A stretch of 64,000 nt of DNA from Paraburkholderia sp. PREW-6R. GTDB taxonomy: Bacteria; Pseudomonadota; Gammaproteobacteria; Burkholderiales; Burkholderiaceae. How positions within the stretch are numbered: position 1 is the stretch's first letter; each line of letters starts with the position of its first letter. The position numbers and the translations under genes are program-made. A model generated the notes under the pieces. That model made no database searches, was not told the DNA's origin, and worked only from the letters and a program-made list of their open reading frames with translations. The stretch is from contig NZ_CP155075.1 in assembly GCF_039621805.1 (NCBI RefSeq), forward strand, positions 1 through 64,000, in the 5' to 3' direction. Below, piece after piece: positions 17,370 through 25,881 of this stretch.

Positions 17370-18476
17370 TTACTCCTGATTCAATGCGGCCTGGCCGATC
17401 GCCTCCGCGATGGCCGAGCCGAGTTGCACTGTGGTGGCGGCGCCGCCCATGTCGGGCGTGCGCGGCCCCGTTTCGAGGACGGTTTCAATCGCCTTGACGA
17501 TCGCCGCCGCGGCTTTTTCGTAGCGAGCTTCTCCGCGTCCGAGATGTTGGAGCATCAGCGCAGCCGACCAGATCTGGCCGATCGGATTGGCGATGCCGCG
17601 CCCCGCGATATCCGGCGCCGAGCCATGCACGGGTTCGAATAGCGAAGGAAAGCGCCGCTCCGGATTCAGATTGGCCGAAGGCGCAATGCCGATGGTGCCG
17701 GTACACGCCGGCCCCAGGTCAGACAGGATATCGCCGAACAGATTGGAGGCCACGACCACGTCGAAGCGGTCGGGATGCTGGACGAAATGCGCGCACAGGA
17801 TGTCGATATGAAACTTGCGCGTTTCGATGTCCGGGTAACGCTTCGACGCTTCGGCGAGCCGCTCGTCCCAGTAAGGCATGGTGATCGAAATGCCGTTGGA
17901 CTTGGTGGCGGCCGTCAGCTGTTTGCGCGGCCGGCTGCGCGCCAGTTCGAATGCGTAATTGAGAATGCGGTCCACACCGGTGCGCGTGAACACGGATTCC
18001 TGAATGGCAAACTCGCGCTCCGTGCCGGCAAACATGCGTCCACCGACAGAGGAATATTCGCCTTCGGTGTTCTCACGCACGACGAGGAAATCGATGTCGC
18101 CGGCTTGGCGGCCGGCGAGCGGCGCGGGAATGCCGGGCATCAACCGGACCGGGCGCAGGTTCACATACTGGTCGAACTCGCGGCGAATCCTGATTACCGA
18201 TTCCCACACGGCTGTGTGGTCGGGCACCACGTCGGGCGTGCCCACCGCGCCGAAGAAAATGGCGTCGTGCTGTCCGACCTGCCGGTTCCAGTCGGCCGGC
18301 ATCATGGTGCCGTGGCGCAGATAGTGCTCGGTGCACCAGTCGCCGAATTCGTCGAACGTCAGCCGGATGTCGAAGCGGTCTGCCACGGCGCGCAGCACCC
18401 GCAGCCCTTCGGGCATCACTTCCTTGCCGATGCCGTCGCCTGCGATAACGGCAATCTTGTGAACGGAATTCGCCAT
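17370..18476 (-). CDS. ttuC: Tartrate dehydrogenase/decarboxylase-D-malate dehydrogenase family
   Basis: A 368-residue member of the isocitrate/isopropylmalate dehydrogenase family: NAD+- and divalent-metal-dependent oxidation, with or without decarboxylation, of tartrate or D-malate. It shows KIAVIAGDGIGKEVMPEGLRVL, the substrate loop DFLVVRENTEGEYSSVGG, the Lys-containing KSNGISITMPYWDER, and the metal-binding DVVVASNLFGDILSDLGP. The ending FEPVHGSAPDIAGRGIANPIGQIWSAALML is standard. AAGGAG precedes the start. It is the first gene of the pair with the aldehyde dehydrogenase. The distinction between tartrate and D-malate activity cannot be made from sequence. Confidence 0.93.
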   Translation of the reverse strand: MANSVHKIAVIAGDGIGKEVMPEGLRVLRAVADRFDIRLTFDEFGDWCTEHYLRHGTMMPADWNRQVGQHDAIFFGAVGTPDVVPDHTAVWESVIRIRREFDQYVNLRPVRLMPGIPAPLAGRQAGDIDFLVVRENTEGEYSSVGGRMFAGTEREFAIQESVFTRTGVDRILNYAFELARSRPRKQLTAATKSNGISITMPYWDERLAEASKRYPDIETRKFHIDILCAHFVQHPDRFDVVVASNLFGDILSDLGPACTGTIGIAPSANLNPERRFPSLFEPVHGSAPDIAGRGIANPIGQIWSAALMLQHLGRGEARYEKAAAAIVKAIETVLETGPRTPDMGGAATTVQLGSAIAEAIGQAALNQE

Positions 18477-18509
18477 GGGTTCAGTCTCCTTTTGGGGTTT
18501 GCGCCGGCG

Positions 18510-18553
18510 CGCCGGCCGCCGGATTGCCAGCCCGCCGGGGCGCCGGCCGCCGG
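18510..18553. repeat. Short GC direct repeat upstream of ttuC
   Basis: CGCCGGCCGCCGG occurs at 18510-18522 and again at 18541-18553, 31 bases apart (about three helical turns). It lies in the 299-base gap between the LysR gene and ttuC, close to the ttuC start; it may be spacer DNA or a binding site. Confidence 0.4.
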
Positions 18554-18775
18554 CTCGCCATCAAGTCTGCGAAGCCGAAGCCCGTTGCGATGCGCGGGCG
18601 ACGCTGCGGCCCGCACGGACGTGGGACGGCTGGATAGCGGTTGAGTGTCGAGGCAATCTACCGGAGCAGTTCAGACGGAGGAAGTGCGAATGCCGGAACC
18701 GTGCCTTCGAATAACTGCAAGCAGCGACACCCGCGTTGCCGTGCGATCAATGCGACCGGCGGCTGCGCGCGTCGA

Positions 18776-19768
18776 TCAGCGGCATGACGTGGACGTCTCC
18801 CCACATGCCGGTGCAGCATCGGACGGCCTCGCGGTATTGGACACATTGAACGTCATCGACGCGAGCGGGGTGGTCGCGAACGAACTGAGGTAATCGAACA
18901 GCGTGCGGGTCGGCAATGGCGCGGCGCCGGCGCGCATGGCGACCGACATCACACGCTCGGCCCACGGGTTGCTCAGGCGTACGAACCGCAGACGCATCGG
19001 TTCGAGGAACATGCCGATTGCGCCTTCGGGCAGCACGCCGATGCCCTGGCCGGTCGCGATCAGCCGGCACATTGCCTCGAAGCTCTGAACCTGAATGCGA
19101 AAGCGGATTGACTTCCCGAGGGTAGCGGCCGCTTTCACCAGTGAGCGCGTGATTTCCGACTTGTCGTCGAGCGCGACCAAGTCGTGATCGAGCAACGCCG
19201 CGAAGTCGACCTCGGGCCCGCGCAGGCTATGATCGCGCGGCACCAGCACGCTGATGCGGTCGCGGCAGTATGGCGCAAGCCGGATTCCTTCGATGGCCGT
19301 CTGCGTCGTTACCACGCCGATATCGGCGCGCCCGTCGCGCAACGCTGCGATGATGTCCGGGCTGCGCAATTCGTTGATATGCAGGCTGATGTCGCTATAG
19401 CGTTGCGAAAACGCGCGCAGATGATCCGGCAGATGCTGCGCGATGGCCGAGATGTTCGCGTAGACGCGCACGCGGCCTACCGCGCCTCGTGCGTAGTCGG
19501 AAAGCTCGCTGTAGATCGCATCGGTACGCACGAGCAGGTCGTTCGCATGGCGCGCCAGCGCCTCGCCGGCGGGTGTCGGTTCGACGCCCGAAGAGGTGCG
19601 GTTCAGGAGCGCGACCCGGAAATGATGCTCGAGCAACGCGATACGACGGCTCGCCGTCGAAAGCGACATGTGCGATTGCTCGGCAGCGCGCGACAGACTG
19701 CCCGTTTCGACGGCCCGTGCAAACAGAGCGAGTGACGTCAGATCGAACACTCTGCAACGCTCCCACAT
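18776..19768 (-). CDS. LysR-family regulator of the hydroxy-acid gene set
   Basis: A 330-residue LysR protein. The winged helix appears in FDLTSLALFARAVETGSLSRAAEQSHMSLSTASRRIALLE, and an effector-binding domain follows, with a longer than usual tail of about 20 residues. The chosen start is the ATG at 19768 (MWERCRVF); the frame extends upstream to 19966 but that part has no homologous features, and the start itself has only a weak GAG signal. It sits between ttuC (same strand, downstream) and the divergent MFS gene at 20037, so it probably controls both directions. The inducer is probably a hydroxy acid such as tartrate. Confidence 0.88.
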   Translation of the reverse strand: MWERCRVFDLTSLALFARAVETGSLSRAAEQSHMSLSTASRRIALLEHHFRVALLNRTSSGVEPTPAGEALARHANDLLVRTDAIYSELSDYARGAVGRVRVYANISAIAQHLPDHLRAFSQRYSDISLHINELRSPDIIAALRDGRADIGVVTTQTAIEGIRLAPYCRDRISVLVPRDHSLRGPEVDFAALLDHDLVALDDKSEITRSLVKAAATLGKSIRFRIQVQSFEAMCRLIATGQGIGVLPEGAIGMFLEPMRLRFVRLSNPWAERVMSVAMRAGAAPLPTRTLFDYLSSFATTPLASMTFNVSNTARPSDAAPACGETSTSCR

Positions 19769-20036
19769 GGTTAATCTCGTGCAGTATGTCATTGAAGACT
19801 GCAGCCATTGGCGGGCAACGGATACAGACTTACCCTGATTGATGCGGATGATGCAGCGCACAACCGCGATGCGTGAATCGAAGCGGGGCCGGTGCGCAGT
19901 CGCGGCAGCGTGGCAGGGTGGCGGCCCTTTCGAGTTCTTCGAAGCAGTGCTTTGAAGATTTCGCATAGGCTGCCGGGTCGACTGGCGCTAGATTCAGGCT
20001 CTGGTCAGAACCATAAAATCTATCCTGGAGACGGAC

Positions 20037-21365
20037 GTGGAACTCAAGGGAACCCTGACGCCAGGCGGCGTGCCGCCGCTGGCCGCCACGCGCGATACCG
20101 CGATCGAGAACCGGATCTTTCGCCGGCTTTCGTTCCAGATCCTGCCCATTCTGATGTTCGCGTACGTGACGTCGTATATCGATCGCGTCAATGTCAGTTT
20201 TGCGAAGTTGCAGATGGCCCAGCAACTCGGTTTTTCCGACGCCGTGTTCGGGTTCGGTGCCGGCATTTTCTTTCTCGGCTACGTGGTCTTCGAGGTTCCG
20301 AGCAACATGGTCCTGCAGCGCGTCGGCGCGCGGCGCTGGATCACGCGCATCGTCATCACGTGGGGGATCGTGTCCGGGCTCACGGCTTTCGTGTCGACGC
20401 CCATGCAGTTCTACGTCATGCGTTGCCTGCTCGGCGTAGCCGAGGCGGGTTTCATTCCGGCCATCGTGTTCTATATCCGGCAGTCGTTCCCGCGCCATCA
20501 CCGCGCCCGGGTGCTCTCCATGTTCTACGCGGCGCTCGCGCTCGCCGGGCTGATCGGCTCGCCGCTCACCGGCTTCATCATGCAGTTCTTCGACGGCGCG
20601 CTGCGGCTGCCTGGCTGGAAGTGGATTTTCATACTCGAAGCGCTGCCGGCGTTTCTTGCGGCTCTTTACACGTGGAAAGGGCTCGATGACGACGTGGCCC
20701 GCAGCCCGCGCTACAGCGAGGCCGACCGCGCGTGGCTCAGTCAGGCGCTGGCCGAGGATCGCGCGGCGACCGCCACGGTCGATCACAAAGGCCTGTTATC
20801 GAGCGGGCTGGTCTGGGCGTTCTGCCTGATTTATTTTCTCGACGTGTTCGGTATCTACGGCTACACCTTCTGGGCGCCGACCATGATCAAATCGATGGGC
20901 ATCAGGAGCGATCTGCTGATTGGCGTCCTGGCGGCGTTGCCCAATGCGGCGGCGGTCGTGGTAATGGTCATGTTTGGCCGAAGCGCGGACCGGCGCGGCG
21001 AGCGCCGCCTGCACGCGGCTGCCTTGCTGCTGATGGGCGCAGTGGGCTTGACGCTGTCGGTGCTCTGGCACGACAGTCTCTGGCTCGGCATCTTTGCGCT
21101 GTGCATTGCCAACGCCGGCTTGCTGTCGCTGCCACCGCTCTTCTGGAGCATGCCGACCGCCGTGCTCGGTGAGCGCTCGGCGGCCATCGGTATTGCGTGG
21201 ATCAGTGCATTCGGCAATCTGGGCGGCTTTTTCGGCCCGTACGTGGTCGGCTACACGAAGCAGCTGTCAGGCGGCATGACCGTGCCTATTTTCACGATGG
21301 TCGCGTGCCTCGTCCTCGGCATGCTGCTGACACTGGCGCTGCCCAGACGGCTCGTGAATCGCTAG
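20037..21365 (+). CDS. MFS transporter, tartrate/galactonate (anion:cation symporter) type
   Basis: A 442-residue major facilitator transporter with 12 hydrophobic segments. Signatures of the ACS family are seen: FAYVTSYIDRVNVSFAKLQM in helix 1, FGFGAGIFFLGYVVFEVPSNMVLQRVGARRWITRI, and GVAEAGFIPAIVFYI. It most resembles TtuB-type tartrate importers. It uses a GTG start at 20037, with GGAG six bases upstream. It is divergent from the LysR regulator and is followed after 72 bases by the tartronate-semialdehyde-reductase-like gene, probably one operon. Substrate by context: tartrate, D-malate or a related hydroxy acid. Confidence 0.9.
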   Translation: MELKGTLTPGGVPPLAATRDTAIENRIFRRLSFQILPILMFAYVTSYIDRVNVSFAKLQMAQQLGFSDAVFGFGAGIFFLGYVVFEVPSNMVLQRVGARRWITRIVITWGIVSGLTAFVSTPMQFYVMRCLLGVAEAGFIPAIVFYIRQSFPRHHRARVLSMFYAALALAGLIGSPLTGFIMQFFDGALRLPGWKWIFILEALPAFLAALYTWKGLDDDVARSPRYSEADRAWLSQALAEDRAATATVDHKGLLSSGLVWAFCLIYFLDVFGIYGYTFWAPTMIKSMGIRSDLLIGVLAALPNAAAVVVMVMFGRSADRRGERRLHAAALLLMGAVGLTLSVLWHDSLWLGIFALCIANAGLLSLPPLFWSMPTAVLGERSAAIGIAWISAFGNLGGFFGPYVVGYTKQLSGGMTVPIFTMVACLVLGMLLTLALPRRLVNR

Positions 21366-21437
21366 GCGGCGGCCTTTGGCATTCTCGTGCCGCAGCAAAT
21401 CCCGCACACTCTTACGACTTTCTTGAATGAGATTTCC

Positions 21438-22322
21438 ATGAAACAGCGAATCGGCATGATCGGCGTTGGACTGATGGGACACGGCATCGCGCGAAATATC
21501 GTCAGGCACGGCTATCCGCTCACCGTGGTCGATCATCCGGGCAACCAGCCGCTCGACGAACTGGTGGCCGGCGGTGCGACCTCGGTCGGCACGGGCGAGG
21601 TCCTTGCCCGTGAGGCCGACGTGATCATCCTGTGTGTGACCGGTTCGCCGCAGGTCGAAGCGGTGCTGACCGGTGCCGATGGCGTGCTCGCCGGGCTGCG
21701 GCCGGGCACCGTCGTGATCGACTGCTCGACGGCCGTGCCGGGTTCCACGCTGCGCATGGCTGCACTCGTAGTGGAGGCGGGCGGGCGTTTCGTCGATGCG
21801 CCGATGACGCGCAGCGTGAAGGAAGCGCACGAGGGGCGTCTGAACCTGCTGGTCGGCGCCGACGAAGCAACGTTCGACGAGATCCGGCCCCTGCTCGCTT
21901 GCTTCGCGGAGAACATCACACGGGTTGGCGGCACGGGCGCGGGTCATACGATGAAACTGCTGCACAACTACGTGTCGCTTGGCTCCGTCGCGCTGATCTC
22001 GGAGGCCGCCGCGTGCGCGAAACGATCGGGCGTCGACCTCGATGTCTTCGTCGACGTGCTGGCCAAAGGCGGCGGAGGCGGTGCTGCGCTGGAGCGGGTC
22101 AAACCTTTCCTGCAGAGTGGCGAAACATCCGGCCTGACGTTTCACATGTCCAACGCGCTGAAAGACCTCAGCTACTACGTCGATATGACGAAGGAGGCGT
22201 CCTGCGCGCATCCCATTGCGGACGCCGTGCGCTCGACGTATTCGAAAGCGGTTGAACTGGGCGGCCCGCAGAATCCTGTGCTGCGCCTGTCGGACCTGAT
22301 GGCGGACGACGCGTTTCTCTGA
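21438..22322 (+). CDS. NAD(P)-dependent 3-hydroxyisobutyrate/tartronate semialdehyde reductase-type dehydrogenase
   Basis: A 294-residue beta-hydroxyacid dehydrogenase. It has the Rossmann fingerprint IGMIGVGLMGHGIARN, the substrate-binding FVDAPMTRSVKEA, the catalytic Lys in GTGAGHTMKLLHNYVSLG, and a C-terminal helical domain. Members reduce tartronate semialdehyde to glycerate or oxidise hydroxyisobutyrate. The MFS transporter upstream and ttuC nearby favour a role in hydroxy-acid breakdown through tartronate semialdehyde. The start is the ATG at 21438; an open frame continues upstream to 21387 without a signal. A strong hairpin ends the unit at 22393-22421. Confidence 0.9.
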   Translation: MKQRIGMIGVGLMGHGIARNIVRHGYPLTVVDHPGNQPLDELVAGGATSVGTGEVLAREADVIILCVTGSPQVEAVLTGADGVLAGLRPGTVVIDCSTAVPGSTLRMAALVVEAGGRFVDAPMTRSVKEAHEGRLNLLVGADEATFDEIRPLLACFAENITRVGGTGAGHTMKLLHNYVSLGSVALISEAAACAKRSGVDLDVFVDVLAKGGGGGAALERVKPFLQSGETSGLTFHMSNALKDLSYYVDMTKEASCAHPIADAVRSTYSKAVELGGPQNPVLRLSDLMADDAFL

Positions 22323-22392
22323 GCGCCGCAGCGCAGTTCAGGAATGCGTCGATAAAGGGCGTGGACGCGAGCGCTCGGCGCATCCCGCGTTG

Positions 22393-22421
22393 CCGTCATT
22401 GCGCGCGTTGCGCAATGACGG
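22393..22421 (+). terminator. Hairpin after the hydroxyacid dehydrogenase gene
   Basis: A perfect 12-base stem (CCGTCATTGCGC / GCGCAATGACGG, five-base loop) lies 70 bases past the stop, with a short GTTTC following on the plus strand. It lies between two convergent genes and may stop transcripts from both. Confidence 0.65.
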
Positions 22422-22450
22422 TTTCACAGCGATTACAACAGCAATCCAGG

Positions 22451-23827
22451 TTAAAGCGAAACGATCTGCTGAAGGAGTTCCAACGCTTTCATTTCGTCGA
22501 GGCGACCTGTGCGGGCTTTGCCCGCGAGCGTCTTTATCAATGCTTCTGCGATCGGCTCAATTCCGATCAGATCGTCCAGACTCGTCGGGGACGCAGCGAT
22601 GCGCGGCGCCGCGGCCACCTCTGCTGCGGCGGGTGAATCGACCTGTTGCTGGGCGGCTGGGAAAGCACTGGTCGCTTCAATCGTCCGCTGAATGTCCGGT
22701 TCCTGGGCAACGGGAATGGCAGGCTCGTGCGCGTTTGCGTCCGCTGGCGCTTGCGATCCCGTAATCGACTCCGACTCCGTGGTCGCCTCCGTATAGTCCG
22801 GCTCGACGTGCTGCATGGGTCGCTCGGTCGCTCTCTCGCGCTTCTTGCCCGCCGTTTTCCGCGCGACGGGTTCGTTCGCGTCAATCGCTGCAGGCAGTCG
22901 CTGATGTTCAGACGCGGGCTGGCCCGACAGTGGGTCGAGCAGATCAAGTACCCGTTTCGGGACGTCCGTGACCGAGCGGGGTACATCGAGCCACGCGGCC
23001 GGCAATCCGAGGCGTTCGGTGAACCGGTTTGCCTCGGCGTCGTCCATGCGTTTCTGTCCATATAAACGATTGGCGAGGTTCGAGTCGCTCATTTCTATCA
23101 CCGCGGCCAGACGCGCCTTCGATCCTTTGCGCGACGTGAGAATTTGCAGGTTCGCGCGTCGGATGTTCTCCAGCGTTGCGACGTCGTTGAGCGGCAGCGA
23201 TTGTTGAGTGGCTGCCTTCGAAGTCGTTTTCGGTTTTGCCGGCGCCGGTTTCGTTGAGGCAACCATATCGCCTCTGCTGCTTGTACGGTTGCTCTTTGCG
23301 GCGGCTTTCAATGAGCCACCCTCGGTCCGCTTTGACATGTCTGATTCCCTGGACGGTCGATCGATGGAAATGATTTGACTTTGCGCGGCAGGCGTTCCTT
23401 CCGGTCTCTGCTCGTACGCAGATTCCGGCTCCGCATTTGCGCGAATGAAGTCGAGTGGCGCCCGAAGCCGATTGATGATGTCGGACGAAAGGGCAGGATT
23501 AGGTTGATCGAGGAACCCGTCTGGAAGTCCAAGCGTCGTTTCGATGTGGAAGGCCGTCTCAGGAGTGAATCGCTCACCGTTGATCAATTCGTTGACGCGC
23601 TTCAGATTCGAGTCGAGCCCGAGCGCGATGTTCTCCGCGCCCACCTTGTCGACCAGAAATCGGAATGAACGCGTTTTGAAAATGGATGCCGTCTGAGCCG
23701 CTTCCTGAGGGGGCGGCGGTTTGCCGTATGGTTTGTTCTTTCGGTGGGACGTCGTTTTGGAAGGTTGGCGCTGTTGACGCGGGCCCTTGTCCCGCGATCC
23801 CGAATATCGCCCGCGTGCCTGGCTCAT
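22451..23827 (-). CDS. Protein with two tandem Cro/repressor-like helix-turn-helix modules
   Basis: A 458-residue, largely charged protein with no catalytic motif. Two related segments stand out: residues about 54-110 (FRFLVDKVGAENIALG, SNLKRVNELINGERFTPE, then TTLGLPDGFLDQP) and about 221-284 (SKARLAAVIEMSDSNLANRLYGQ, then ERLGLPAAWLDVP). Both end in a GLP-x-x-(F/W)-L-D-x-P pattern, typical of the region after repressor-like helices. Basic, low-complexity linkers join them, and the C-terminus (DDLIGIEPIAEALIKTLAGKARTGRLDEMKALELLQQIV) looks helical. GGGGAGAG lies upstream of the start, and TATAAT at 23869-23874 gives it its own promoter. It lies 56 bases from the AbiE-like toxin gene; a DNA-binding or nucleoid role is likely. 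Confidence 0.7.
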   Translation of the reverse strand: MSQARGRYSGSRDKGPRQQRQPSKTTSHRKNKPYGKPPPPQEAAQTASIFKTRSFRFLVDKVGAENIALGLDSNLKRVNELINGERFTPETAFHIETTLGLPDGFLDQPNPALSSDIINRLRAPLDFIRANAEPESAYEQRPEGTPAAQSQIISIDRPSRESDMSKRTEGGSLKAAAKSNRTSSRGDMVASTKPAPAKPKTTSKAATQQSLPLNDVATLENIRRANLQILTSRKGSKARLAAVIEMSDSNLANRLYGQKRMDDAEANRFTERLGLPAAWLDVPRSVTDVPKRVLDLLDPLSGQPASEHQRLPAAIDANEPVARKTAGKKRERATERPMQHVEPDYTEATTESESITGSQAPADANAHEPAIPVAQEPDIQRTIEATSAFPAAQQQVDSPAAAEVAAAPRIAASPTSLDDLIGIEPIAEALIKTLAGKARTGRLDEMKALELLQQIVSL

Positions 23828-23868
23828 AAAAGTGGGCTCTCCCCGGTTAGATCACAATCAATGCGGGC

Positions 23869-23874
23869 ATTATA
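23869..23874 (-). promoter_or_regulatory. -10 box for the double-HTH gene
   Basis: A consensus TATAAT on the minus strand, 42 bases upstream of the start at 23827. The -35 region is weak (GCTTTC at about 17 bases spacing). It lies between the toxin stop and the gene, so the gene can be expressed independently of the toxin-antitoxin operon. Confidence 0.55.
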
Positions 23875-23883
23875 AGCGAGGGC

Positions 23884-24768
23884 CTAGCCGAGAAAGCCGG
23901 CGCGAAAGGCCGCCAGCAACACGTCGGAACCATCGGCGAAATCTTCGAACATCTGCGCGGCGGCGCGCGCCAGCATGTCGCGCCTGAGCGTGTCGTATGT
24001 TCTGTCATCTGCCAGAAGCGGGATGACAGCGGCCAGCGTTTCAGGCCGCGCAATGGCCCTTGCGTCGCGGCCGAGAAGCGCGCTTGCCGCGAGGTCAACG
24101 TCGAAGTCGTAGGTCTCGAGCAGGTCGCCGGCAACCGTCCAGATCCGTTCGCCATTGCCCGCTTTGAGGTAATTGCGAAGAAGGAGCAGGAGATCGAACG
24201 CGTCTTTATTCGCACGCAGGCGGCGGTCATGCCACGCAAGCATTTTGAGGATGGCCAATGCCGGTAATGCCACGACCGGCACGACCACCCCCTCGCCGAC
24301 ATCGATCCGGATCGCTGTGTCGACCGCTTCACGAAAGCCCAGCACATTCATGATGAAGTCGCCCTTCGGCGGCCATGCGATTTCGCCTTCTGGTGCCTCG
24401 ACACCGCCGAAGGGGACGAGGTCGAGCGGCACGGGCGGTCCGACGTCCGGATCTTCGAAGGTCATCGCGTGCTGGTCGCGGCTGCTGGGCGTGAAGTAGC
24501 CCGTTGCCCGCAGCAGTTCCACCAGCGCCGCGTGCGCGTCCCAGTTCACCACGCTGATGGCCACGTCGACGTCGAAAGTTCGTCGTTCCGCCTGGATTCC
24601 ATAGACATGCCACAACGTCAGATCGCGGGCAGTGGCGCCGGCGACCACGAAGTCGGTCTGGAGCTGCCCGGCAGCCGCCCGCACGTGTCGCAGCAGCATG
24701 CGCGTCTCGGGCCGCAGCGGGCGTTCGTTGCTGACTTCAAGACTGGAGGGGGGCGACGTGTTCGTCAT
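23884..24768 (-). CDS. AbiEii-type nucleotidyltransferase toxin (type IV toxin-antitoxin)
   Basis: A 294-residue nucleotidyltransferase-fold protein. TDFVVAGATARDLTLWHVYG corresponds to the fold's first strand and helix, and the metal-binding D-x-D is RTFDVDVAISV (D66 and D68). An acidic third strand is PLDLVPFGG, and LAILKMLAWHDRRLRANKDAFDLLLLL is the helical part usual in AbiEii-like toxins. Family members transfer nucleotides to tRNA or other targets and halt growth. The gene overlaps the AbiEi-like antitoxin gene by 32 bases, with the antitoxin first, the usual order. The protein lacks a signal peptide. Confidence 0.85.
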   Translation of the reverse strand: MTNTSPPSSLEVSNERPLRPETRMLLRHVRAAAGQLQTDFVVAGATARDLTLWHVYGIQAERRTFDVDVAISVVNWDAHAALVELLRATGYFTPSSRDQHAMTFEDPDVGPPVPLDLVPFGGVEAPEGEIAWPPKGDFIMNVLGFREAVDTAIRIDVGEGVVVPVVALPALAILKMLAWHDRRLRANKDAFDLLLLLRNYLKAGNGERIWTVAGDLLETYDFDVDLAASALLGRDARAIARPETLAAVIPLLADDRTYDTLRRDMLARAAAQMFEDFADGSDVLLAAFRAGFLG

Positions 24769-25816
24769 AAATCTGCTGCGCGATGGAAAGGTTTCGGCTG
24801 TCGCCCGTAGCGACGAGGTCCGCGTAGATTAACAACGGATGGACGAGTGGAAGCTGATCCGGGGGTGTGCCAGTGTAGATGGCCGCGCGTGGCCAGAATG
24901 CGTCGAGCACTTCTACGTCGCCGCGCTCGTCCGGGCGCAGGCGGGCGGCGAGCATGAACTGCGCGGGCAGCGGGCCCTGGGTGTAGACCGTTGTCTTCGA
25001 CGCCTGGAGCAGATGCGTCAGCGCCTGAGCCGCCGCTTCGCCACCGAGCCGCAGATCGAGGGCCTTGGCGAACGGCGCAAAGTCAAAACTTTGCCACCAG
25101 TCCGGCGAGGCGCTGGCGAATCGGCGCGAAGCCAGTTTGTGCCGCAACTGCGACGGGTACAGGTTGACCCATTCACTCACGAAGCGCTTCCAGTCCGGGA
25201 CGATCCGCACGCCGCTTTTCTTTTCTGCGACGAGGCCGCGTGCGATGAGGTCGTCCACGGCCTTGTTCACGGTGTTCAGCGCGACGCCGGACACTCCCGC
25301 AATACTGCGGTAGGGCTGTGCGATCAGTCCGGGGGTTGTTGCGATCGCGTACATCACCCGCAGCCCCTTGGGCGTCGTGGACCGGGCGCTTCCCGGCGGA
25401 ACAACCGGCGCGGGCCTCGGGCGGCCGGTAATCATGACCGTTGCCTCGGGGACGTCGAGATAGGCATTGCCGGCGGTGTCGAGAAACGGAATCCCGTTTG
25501 CGATCAGGTCGAGCGCAAGCTCGGGCGAAACAAAACGCGTGACCTGGACCACAGGCGGGTTTGCGCGCTGCGACGAACGTGTGCGACGTGTCGCGACGGC
25601 GGCCGCCTCGCCGATGCGCTCCTTCAGGGCGCATGGCAGCACGAACCGTTTTCCGCTCACGTCGAACCGGATCTCGCCGCCAGCGACCGGGCGATCCGAA
25701 CTGGCGCGGGCCATGACCGGCTTCGCCTTGAAGCGGCCAGACGCGCGCTGGAACGCCGCGCAGGCTTCGTCGAGCAGCCGCTGCTCTGATAAGGCGATTG
25801 CCGGTCTGGTGGCCAT
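24737..25816 (-). CDS. AbiEi-type antitoxin/transcriptional regulator (type IV toxin-antitoxin)
   Basis: A 359-residue protein of the AbiEi_2 kind. A winged helix-turn-helix appears near the middle (GLRVMYAIATTPGLIAQPYRSIAGVSGVALNTVNKAVDDLIARGLV), and the family's C-terminal block reads LVHPLLIYADLVATGDSRNLSIAQQIYDEHVAPL. The chosen start is the ATG at 25816, with AAGGAG directly upstream; the frame extends further upstream to 25930 through the operator region, which is not a natural protein start. It is the first gene of the pair and the toxin gene overlaps it. AbiEi proteins repress their own promoter. The GTAC-rich region just upstream (25829-25881) is the probable operator. Confidence 0.85.
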   Translation of the reverse strand: MATRPAIALSEQRLLDEACAAFQRASGRFKAKPVMARASSDRPVAGGEIRFDVSGKRFVLPCALKERIGEAAAVATRRTRSSQRANPPVVQVTRFVSPELALDLIANGIPFLDTAGNAYLDVPEATVMITGRPRPAPVVPPGSARSTTPKGLRVMYAIATTPGLIAQPYRSIAGVSGVALNTVNKAVDDLIARGLVAEKKSGVRIVPDWKRFVSEWVNLYPSQLRHKLASRRFASASPDWWQSFDFAPFAKALDLRLGGEAAAQALTHLLQASKTTVYTQGPLPAQFMLAARLRPDERGDVEVLDAFWPRAAIYTGTPPDQLPLVHPLLIYADLVATGDSRNLSIAQQIYDEHVAPLQS

Positions 25817-25828
25817 CCACTGCTCCTT

Positions 25829-25881
25829 GTACGCTCTGACTGCAGTGTACGCTAATAACGTACAGGGTACAAAAAACGTAC
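25829..25881 (-). promoter_or_regulatory. Likely AbiEi operator: five GTAC motifs and an inverted repeat
   Basis: GTAC occurs at 25829, 25847, 25860, 25867 and 25878, five times in 53 bases. Two copies form a perfect inverted repeat, TGTACG - seven bases - CGTACA, at 25846-25864. The block lies directly upstream of the antitoxin start at 25816, where an autorepressor should bind. Confidence 0.65.
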
